64,000 nt of DNA from Paraburkholderia sp. SG-MS1 (lineage in GTDB: Bacteria > Pseudomonadota > Gammaproteobacteria > Burkholderiales > Burkholderiaceae), in contig NZ_NPIH01000239.1 in the NCBI RefSeq assembly GCF_012275575.1, positions 1-64,000 on the forward strand, read 5' to 3'. Below are positions 58,104 through 64,000 of this stretch, in pieces. The notes under the pieces are model-generated. The model did no database searches and was not told where the DNA came from. It was given only the letters and a program-made list of their open reading frames with translations. Position 1 is the first letter of the stretch, and each line of letters opens with the position of its first letter. The position numbers were made by a program, and so were the translations under genes.

Positions 58104-58808
58104 TCAGTCGTCCGTCAAGAAATTCGGATGGCTTGTGCGGATCTGATCCACCTGATTCAGCGTACCCGACAGATGTTTGCGCAGCGCCGCCTGCGCGGCC
58201 GTGACATCACCCTTCTCGATCGCATCGACGATCTCGGTGTGATCGCGCACCACCGCCATTGTCTTGCCTTCCACGGGCAAGTGAAGACGTCGCAGCCGGT
58301 CGATGTGGCCGCTCAGTCTGCGCACCAGGTCCCACAGTTGCGGCACGCCTGCCGCCTCGTACATCTGTCGATGAAAGCTCTGGTCGAGCAGTGAGAACTG
58401 CTCGTAATTCTTGAGATCCCGCAGCTCCATCTGCCCTGCAATCGTGGCGCGCAACTGCGCGATCAATGCGACATCGCGCTGCTCCGCGAGCGTGCGCACG
58501 ACCTCCAGTTCGATCGAGCGGCGCAGGAAATGCGCCTGCAACGCCGACGTCACGTTGATCTGGCTCACGACGGTGGCGTGCTGCGGAAAAATGTCGACAA
58601 GGCCTTCCTCGCCGAGCTTCATCAGCGCATCGCGCACGGGTGTCTGGCTCAGACCGTACTGCGTCGCCAGATCGGCGCGCGAGAGCACCGTGCCGGGCGC
58701 CAGTTCGAGCGACAGGATCATTTCGCGCAGTCGTTCGAATACTTGCGGCGCGGCGTGGCGGGACCGGTCGAGCCGGCACGCCGTCGACAGGGAAGCGTTG
58801 GTTTTCAT
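58104..58808 (-). CDS. GntR-family (FadR subfamily) regulator of the second sugar-acid cassette
   Basis: The 234-residue protein has a winged helix (LSRADLATQYGLSQTPVRDALMKLGEEGLVDI) and a helical FCD effector domain (about 90-225, with LLDQSFHRQMYEAAG and VRDHTEIVDAI). It is divergent from a glucarate-dehydratase-like gene and an ACS permease. AT-rich repeats between them are probable operators. It is only distantly similar to the GntR protein at 37645-38355, although both control the same kind of genes. Confidence 0.9.
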   Translation of the reverse strand: MKTNASLSTACRLDRSRHAAPQVFERLREMILSLELAPGTVLSRADLATQYGLSQTPVRDALMKLGEEGLVDIFPQHATVVSQINVTSALQAHFLRRSIELEVVRTLAEQRDVALIAQLRATIAGQMELRDLKNYEQFSLLDQSFHRQMYEAAGVPQLWDLVRRLSGHIDRLRRLHLPVEGKTMAVVRDHTEIVDAIEKGDVTAAQAALRKHLSGTLNQVDQIRTSHPNFLTDD

Positions 58809-58862
58809 GGCAGAGCGGAAAAGCGTGGGCGCGGGCGAAACGGCTGATCCGACCCGCTGAAA

Positions 58863-58968
58863 TATTAATACTATAGCCGACGCCCAGCCGCCTTCTACGA
58901 GCGTCCAAGCATTTTCCCGCCGCGCGGAGGGGAGTATTAACCCCAGTAACGCACTAATACATTAGTGC
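58863..58968. promoter_or_regulatory. Repeated TTAATACT-type motifs, candidate GntR operators
   Basis: A TATTAATA palindrome (58863-58870) within TTAATACTA, an inverted AGTATTAA (about 58933-58940), and the perfect inverted repeat GCACTAA-TACA-TTAGTGC (58951-58968) lie between the GntR gene and the dehydratase. The shared TAATAC core suggests several binding sites for one regulator. Confidence 0.5.
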
Positions 58969-59017
58969 TTTACTATCCGTCCAACAACTTCCCCCCCTTA
59001 TCTGCCGGATTGCCACC

Positions 59018-60292
59018 ATGACTCGGGACATCACCGTCACCCAAGTGCGAATTACGCCGATCGCTTTTCGCGATGGCCCGCTCCTCAACGCAGCCGGCAT
59101 CCACGAGCCGTGGGCCTTGCGCGCGATCGTGGAACTGGAGACGAGCGACGGCCGCGTCGGCATCTCCGAGACTTACGGCGACGAGCCGATGCTGCGTGTG
59201 CTCGAACAGGCCAAGGCGCTGGTGATCGGTCTGTCGCCGTTCGACCTGAACCGGATGGAAGAGCGCGTGCGCGCGTCGATCAAAGCGGCGCCCGGCGCGG
59301 TCGAATTCGAACTCGCGCCCGGCTCGCACGCGGCGAAAAACGCGCCGAAGGTCATCAGCACGCTCGAAGTCGCGATGCTCGATTTGCAGGGGCAAATCGT
59401 CGGCGCGCCGATCGTCGACCTGCTCGGCGGCAAGGTGCGAGACGCCGTGCCCTACAGCGCTTACCTCTTCTTCAAGTACGCGGAGCACGTCGAGAAACCG
59501 TATGCACCCGATGCCTGGGGCGAAGGCCTGAGCGCGGAGCAGATCGTCGCGCAGGCACGCCGCATGATCGAGCTGTACGGCTTTCAGAGCATCAAACTCA
59601 AGGGCGGCGTGTTCGAGCCGGCGCACGAAATCGCATGCATGCGCGCGCTGCATCAGGCTTTCCCCGGTGTGCCACTGCGCCTCGATCCGAACGCCAACTG
59701 GACGCTCGAAACGAGCATCAAGGCCGCGCCCGAACTCGACGAACTGCTCGAGTACTACGAAGACCCGTGTCCGGGGCTGGCCGGTATGGCCGAGCTGGCG
59801 AAGCACACCCGCCTGCCGCTCGCCACCAACATGGTGATCACGACCATGGACGACTTCCGCCGCGGCGCCGAGATGGGTTCGGTCAAGGTATTGCTCTCGG
59901 ATCACCACTACTGGGGCGGCCTGCGCGCGACCCAGACCCTCGCGCGCATGTGCAAGCTGTGGGATCTCGGCATGTCGATGCACTCCAACTCGCACCTCGG
60001 CATCAGCCTGATGGCGATGACCCACGTCGCGGCGAGCATCCCCAACCTGACCTACGCCTGTGACACCCACTACCCGTGGCAGGAGGAAGAAGTCATCAAG
60101 GGCGGCCGCGTGAGCTTCGATAACGGCGCGGTGCGTGTGCCGAGCACGCCGGGCCTCGGCGTCGAACTCGACCGCGACAGGTTGGCCGAACTGCATGCGC
60201 AATATCTGTCGTGCGGCGTGCGCAATCGCGACGACCTGAAGCAGATGCAGAAGTACGACCCCAGCTTCACCGGCAAGAACCCGCGCTTCTGA
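59018..60292 (+). CDS. Enolase-superfamily dehydratase, glucarate-dehydratase-like
   Basis: The 424-residue enzyme has the elements of the glucarate dehydratase subgroup: IKLKGGV with the catalytic Lys, metal ligands in LDPNANW and YYEDPCPG, TNMVITTMDD, and the catalytic His in MHSNSHLGIS. It is clearly related to, but well diverged from, GudD at 40378-41727, so a different aldarate or related acid is likely. No Shine-Dalgarno is seen before the ATG. An ACS permease gene follows 53 bases on. Confidence 0.88.
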   Translation: MTRDITVTQVRITPIAFRDGPLLNAAGIHEPWALRAIVELETSDGRVGISETYGDEPMLRVLEQAKALVIGLSPFDLNRMEERVRASIKAAPGAVEFELAPGSHAAKNAPKVISTLEVAMLDLQGQIVGAPIVDLLGGKVRDAVPYSAYLFFKYAEHVEKPYAPDAWGEGLSAEQIVAQARRMIELYGFQSIKLKGGVFEPAHEIACMRALHQAFPGVPLRLDPNANWTLETSIKAAPELDELLEYYEDPCPGLAGMAELAKHTRLPLATNMVITTMDDFRRGAEMGSVKVLLSDHHYWGGLRATQTLARMCKLWDLGMSMHSNSHLGISLMAMTHVAASIPNLTYACDTHYPWQEEEVIKGGRVSFDNGAVRVPSTPGLGVELDRDRLAELHAQYLSCGVRNRDDLKQMQKYDPSFTGKNPRF

Positions 60293-60345
60293 CCAGCGCG
60301 GACAGCCGTTCCGCGACGCGCATTGCCAACCAAGGAGACAACCCC

Positions 60346-61674
60346 ATGAGCAGATCCAATCCGGCCCAGGCCGGCGTGGACCGAGTCGACGCGCTGGCAA
60401 TTGCCGTCCGGAAGATCAAGTGGCATGTGCTGCCGCTCTTCGTCGTGATGTTCATCGTCAACTACATCGACCGCGTGAATATCGGCTTTGTCCGCCAGCA
60501 CTTGAGCGCCGATCTCGGTATCGGCGCGGCCGCATACGGGCTCGGCGCAGGACTCTTCTTCGTCAGCTATGCGATCTTCGAAGTGCCGTCGAACATGCTG
60601 CTGCAACGCTACGGCGCGAAGGCGTGGCTCACGCGCATCATGTTCACGTGGGGGCTGGCCGCGGTCGGTATGGCCTTCGTGCGCGGTGAGATGTCGTTCT
60701 ACGCGATGCGGCTCGTGCTCGGCGCGGCCGAGGCTGGCTTCTTTCCCGGCGTGGTGTTCTATTTCACCAAATGGCTGCCGCGCGACGAGCGCGGGAAAGC
60801 GATGGCGATCTTTCTCAGTGGCTCGGCGCTCGCCTCGGTGCTCTCCGGGCCGATCTCCGGCGCGCTGATGCTGATCAGCGGCGGCGGCCTGCACGGCTGG
60901 CAGTGGATGTTCGTGATCGAAGGCATGGCCTCGGTGGTGCTGGCCGGCTTCATCTGGTTCTGGCTCGACTCGAATCCGCGCGACGCCCGGTGGTTGAGCC
61001 GTGCCGAACAGGATGCGGTAGTCGCCGAGATCGAGGACGAGCAGCGCCAGCGCGATGCGGCGCACGCGGTCACGCCGTCGGCGTGGAGCCTGCTGCGCGA
61101 CCCGCAGATCCTGATCTTCTGCGTGATCTATTTCTCCGTCTCGCTGACGATCTACGGTGCGACGTTCTGGCTGCCCAGCATCATTCGCAAGATGGGCCAT
61201 TTCAACGACTTCGAGGTCGGGCTCTTCAATTCGATCCCGTGGCTGATCTCGATCGTGGCGATGTACTTCTTCGCCATGCTCGCGGCGCGCTTCAAATTCC
61301 AGCAGGCATGGGTTGCGTGCGTGCTGCTGATCGCCGCGCTCGGCATGTATGCGGCTGGCAAGGGCAGCCCGATGTTCTCGTTCGTCGCGATCTGCTTTGC
61401 GGCGATCGGTTTCAAGGCCGCGTCCGCCCTGTTCTGGCCAATTCCGCAGGGCTATCTGGACGCGCGGATTTCCGCAGCGGTGCTGGCGCTGATCAATTCG
61501 ATCGGCAACCTGGGCGGCTTCGTCGCGCCGGCGACCTTCGGCTTGCTTGAGCAGAAGACCGGCTCGATCGAAGGCGGACTCACCGGGCTGGCTGTGATGT
61601 CGGTGGTGGCCGCCGGGGTCGTTTTCTTTGCCCGCATGACGCCTCGCGAGGGGCGGCGCGCCCTCGCGCTATAG
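60346..61674 (+). CDS. MFS permease, ACS family (paralog of the permease at 38904)
   Basis: The 442-residue protein has twelve membrane segments and closely follows the other ACS permease of this window (both contain [41 protein letters not shown] and [12 protein letters not shown]). It should import the substrate of the preceding dehydratase. AAGGAG lies 8 bases before the ATG at 60346. Confidence 0.9.
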   Translation: MSRSNPAQAGVDRVDALAIAVRKIKWHVLPLFVVMFIVNYIDRVNIGFVRQHLSADLGIGAAAYGLGAGLFFVSYAIFEVPSNMLLQRYGAKAWLTRIMFTWGLAAVGMAFVRGEMSFYAMRLVLGAAEAGFFPGVVFYFTKWLPRDERGKAMAIFLSGSALASVLSGPISGALMLISGGGLHGWQWMFVIEGMASVVLAGFIWFWLDSNPRDARWLSRAEQDAVVAEIEDEQRQRDAAHAVTPSAWSLLRDPQILIFCVIYFSVSLTIYGATFWLPSIIRKMGHFNDFEVGLFNSIPWLISIVAMYFFAMLAARFKFQQAWVACVLLIAALGMYAAGKGSPMFSFVAICFAAIGFKAASALFWPIPQGYLDARISAAVLALINSIGNLGGFVAPATFGLLEQKTGSIEGGLTGLAVMSVVAAGVVFFARMTPREGRRALAL

Positions 61675-61783
61675 GCGGCATGCGGAGCGCTTTGCCAAGC
61701 ATTTCATATTGACATTCAGGTCCCGGTATCCGCCGTCTTCACGAGGATACCGCGGCCCTTCATACCAACGTTGGGGACACACG

Positions 61784-63073
61784 ATGAAAATGATAGGAAC
61801 CCAATCCGTCGCCGATCAAACGGCAGTCGGACGATACCGATGGACGATCTGCGCGCTCATCTTCTTTGCGACGACGATCAACTACATGGATCGTCAGATG
61901 CTCGGGTTGCTCGCGCCGCTGCTGCAAAAAGACATTGGCTGGACGCAGGTCCAGTACGCGCAAACCGTGATGGTGTTCACGGTCGCCTATGCCGTGGGTC
62001 TCGCGACGTTCGGCCGGATTGCGGACAAGATCAGCACCAAGGTGGTCTACGGCAGTGCGATGGCGATGTGGAGCCTCGCCGCGATGCTCCATGCGGTGGC
62101 GGCGAGCGTCCCCGGTTTCGCGGCCGTGCGCGGTTTGCTCGGGTTCGGCGAGGCGGCCAATTTCCCGGTCGCCATCCGCACCACGGCCACCTGGTTCCCG
62201 AAGAAGGAGCGCGCGTTGGCCACGGGCTTCTGGAACATGGGCGCCACCATCGGTGGAATCGTGGCACCTGCCTTCGTACCGATCGCTGCCGTCACGTGGG
62301 GTTGGCGCGCGACGTTTATTGCCGGTGGAGCGGCAGGATTCGTGTGGCTGGCGGTGTGGATGCTGGTGTACCGTCCTCCGGCGGAGCATGCGTCGGTATC
62401 GAAGGCCGAGCTGGATTACATCAATTCGGACCGCGACGAAAGCGTCGAGCAACCCGTGAGCTGGCTTTCGGTGCTGAAGTACCGCGAAACGTGGGCGTTC
62501 GTCTTTGGCAAGCTGCTGACCGATCCGGTGTGGTGGTTCTATCTGTTCTGGCTGCCCAAATGGCTCAATGAATCGCGGCATATCGACATCAGCAATATGG
62601 GCCTGCCCTTGATCGCCATTTACACGATGGCATCGGTCGGCAGCGTGGCGGGCGGATGGCTGTCGTCGCGGCTGATGCAGCGTGCCCACAAACCCAATAT
62701 TGCACGCAAGGTTGCAATGGGTATCTGCGCGCTGTGCGTGCTGCCGATTGCCACGCTGTCGCATTTTCAGAGTCTCTGGTACGCCGTTTTCGCCGTGGGT
62801 TTGGCGGCGGCGGCTCACCAGGGGTGGTCGGCGAATCTCGTCACGACCGTTGGCGACGTGTTTCCGCGCCGGATGGTGGGCACGGTGGTGGGTATCGGCG
62901 GCGTGGCGGGGATGGTCGGTTCGTTCTTCTTCTCGGGCGTCATCGGTGAGACGTTGCAGCGCACCGGTCAGTATTGGGCCCTCTTCGCTGTTGGGGCGTC
63001 GGCTTATCTGGTGGCGCTTGGCATCATTCATGTGTTGATGCCGCGTATGACGCCTGTGAAGTTGCGCGATTGA
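61784..63073 (+). CDS. MFS permease, ExuT/hexuronate-like
   Basis: The 429-residue protein has twelve membrane segments with a hexuronate/galactonate transporter pattern (ATTINYMDRQMLGLLAPLLQKDIGWT, GFGEAANFPVAIRTTATWFPKKERALATG, WWFYLFWLPKWL). It may import galacturonate, glucuronate or a related acid. ATG at 61784 follows TTGGGGA. It is 109 bases after the ACS permease on the same strand and could belong to the same regulon, but is a separate subfamily. Confidence 0.88.
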   Translation: MKMIGTQSVADQTAVGRYRWTICALIFFATTINYMDRQMLGLLAPLLQKDIGWTQVQYAQTVMVFTVAYAVGLATFGRIADKISTKVVYGSAMAMWSLAAMLHAVAASVPGFAAVRGLLGFGEAANFPVAIRTTATWFPKKERALATGFWNMGATIGGIVAPAFVPIAAVTWGWRATFIAGGAAGFVWLAVWMLVYRPPAEHASVSKAELDYINSDRDESVEQPVSWLSVLKYRETWAFVFGKLLTDPVWWFYLFWLPKWLNESRHIDISNMGLPLIAIYTMASVGSVAGGWLSSRLMQRAHKPNIARKVAMGICALCVLPIATLSHFQSLWYAVFAVGLAAAAHQGWSANLVTTVGDVFPRRMVGTVVGIGGVAGMVGSFFFSGVIGETLQRTGQYWALFAVGASAYLVALGIIHVLMPRMTPVKLRD

Positions 63074-63108
63074 CGGTTGAGGCGCGTTGAAGTCCTGATG
63101 ACAGAGCA

Positions 63109-63135
63109 GGCGCGATACTGGACCGGTATCGCGCC
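63109..63135 (+). terminator. Candidate terminator after the ExuT-like gene
   Basis: GGCGCGATAC (63109-63118) and GTATCGCGCC (63126-63135) form a perfect 10-bp stem with a 7-base loop, 35 bases after the stop. There is no T-run. Confidence 0.5.
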
Positions 63136-63275
63136 GCAGAACGTGGTTGCCTGTCAATTGATGAGGTTGCGCCAATGCACTGGCGGGCATCGGTGCATTT
63201 ATTAGAAGCCGGAGCCACCCCGACACGACATACCGCATCAGGCTACACTCGCCATTCATACCTGGTGCCTGACAA

Positions 63276-63707
63276 ATGACCCGAATGCAAAGTGTCGTCG
63301 ATGTGCATGTTCTGTTTCTGAACGACAACGACGAATGCCTCTTCATCCAGAGAGCCAATACCGGACATCGGGACGGGCAGTATTCGCTGGTGGCCGGCCA
63401 TCTGGAACCGGGCGAATCCATCGAGGCGTGTGCAATCCGCGAATCGAAGGAAGAAGCGGGCGTCACGATTGCACCAGGAACGCTCGACTTCTCGCTGGTG
63501 ATGAGGCGCGATTCGGAACAGAACCGCATCAGTTTTTTTCTATCATGCCGGGCATGGCAAGGCGTCCTGACCAACATGGAGCCGCACAAATGCTCCGGCT
63601 TCGTATGGGCGAAACTGGACAACCCGCCTGCGCCCACCGTCGACTACGTGGCCAATGCTCTCGAACGCATTCGTGAAGGCGTCCAACTGGCCGATTTCAG
63701 ACGGTAG
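63276..63707 (+). CDS. NUDIX hydrolase
   Basis: The 143-residue protein has a complete Nudix box (G-x5-E-x7-REUxEExGU) at about residues 41-63, GHLEPGESIEACAIRESKEEAGV, that binds Mg and hydrolyses a nucleoside diphosphate linked to another group. Size fits a house-cleaning phosphohydrolase of MutT type. No substrate can be assigned. The ribosome site is weak, but the Nudix box lies at the usual distance from this start. Confidence 0.9.
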   Translation: MTRMQSVVDVHVLFLNDNDECLFIQRANTGHRDGQYSLVAGHLEPGESIEACAIRESKEEAGVTIAPGTLDFSLVMRRDSEQNRISFFLSCRAWQGVLTNMEPHKCSGFVWAKLDNPPAPTVDYVANALERIREGVQLADFRR

Positions 63708-63833
63708 GCGCAGGCTCGCGCATCTTTTGCCGATGCGACGGTTGAGCCGATGTGCGCCATTGACCTCATTCTCATCGAAGCCATGCGTTTGCCGGCAACT
63801 GCGCATGCGCACCGACCGGGCACGGACAACCAG

Positions 63834-64000
63834 TCAGAACCCGAAAGGCCGATGTCCCGAGTGCCCATGCTCGTCCCGCTCATCTTCCACGAAGCTGCAT
63901 TCCCCGGCATGGCCAGAAAGCCGGTGAACGTCGGCGAACTGCTGAGGCACATAATCCGGCAGATCGTCCTTGTCCATTGCGAAGACAAAGAACTGGTTTG
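63834..64000 (-). CDS. C-terminal end of an unrecognised leftward gene (partial)
   Basis: Fifty-four codons before a TGA (63836-63834) read NQFFVFAMDKDDLPDYVPQQ and continue in an acidic, His-rich tail ending in GHRPFGF. Composition is protein-like and the frame is open to the window edge. The start is outside the window, and I recognise no family. It is convergent with the NUDIX gene. Confidence 0.45.
   Translation of the reverse strand, partial: NQFFVFAMDKDDLPDYVPQQFADVHRLSGHAGECSFVEDERDEHGHSGHRPFGF

Overview
The window is high-GC DNA with the gene repertoire of a soil or plant-associated betaproteobacterium of the Burkholderia/Paraburkholderia group. Pointers are a DUF4148 protein, Burkholderia-type porin, monomeric isocitrate dehydrogenase, several TonB/MFS/ABC uptake systems and many aromatic and sugar-acid catabolic genes. 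This assignment comes from protein families recognised by eye, not from a database search. No rRNA, tRNA, integrase, transposase or CRISPR array was seen.

Layout, left to right. 1-3.4 kb: a TehA-type transporter, then a two-gene unit of a KaiC-like double ATPase and a single-domain response regulator. 3.6-14.1 kb: a complete hydroxycinnamate (ferulate) locus. A leftward operon encodes an MFS transporter, a porin and a secreted tannase/feruloyl esterase. A MarR regulator lies between it and a rightward operon of hydroxycinnamoyl-CoA hydratase-lyase, vanillin dehydrogenase, feruloyl-CoA synthetase and an amidohydrolase. Two near-identical promoter-operators, one per operon, tie the halves into one regulon: esters are cleaved outside, the acid enters by porin and MFS, and CoA ligation and retro-aldol cleavage give vanillin and then vanillate. 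14.2-15.9 kb: a squalene-synthase-like gene and a small exported protein.

15.9-19.5 kb: a DUF4148 gene followed by four tandem hairpins, then a leftward cassette of a membrane-anchored TPR protein, a GH108 endolysin and a three-TM holin, with no other phage genes. This is the least conventional part of the window. 19.8-25 kb: a NitT/TauT-type ABC transporter divergent from a TctDE-like two-component system. 25.2-30.1 kb: an iron alcohol dehydrogenase with a small monooxygenase, an ECF sigma-factor remnant, and a DHA2 exporter with its divergent LysR regulator. 30.1-37.2 kb: a TonB-dependent receptor, monomeric Icd, a small protein and an SLC13-type symporter.

37.6-41.7 kb and 58.1-61.7 kb hold two related sugar-acid cassettes, each with a FadR-type GntR regulator, an enolase-superfamily dehydratase and an ACS-family MFS permease in different order. 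Between them lie a DHA2 exporter, a composite pseudogene (broken SDR epimerase joined to the 3' end of a type II dehydroquinase), a candidate sRNA, cyanase, a dienelactone hydrolase, AraC and PAP2 genes, an M20 amidohydrolase, Ogt, an LRR-protein kinase next to an orphan sugar-binding protein, a PRC-barrel protein, and a polar-amino-acid ABC transporter operon with a DAO-type flavin oxidoreductase. The window ends with an ExuT-like MFS, a NUDIX hydrolase and the C-terminus of an unrecognised leftward gene.
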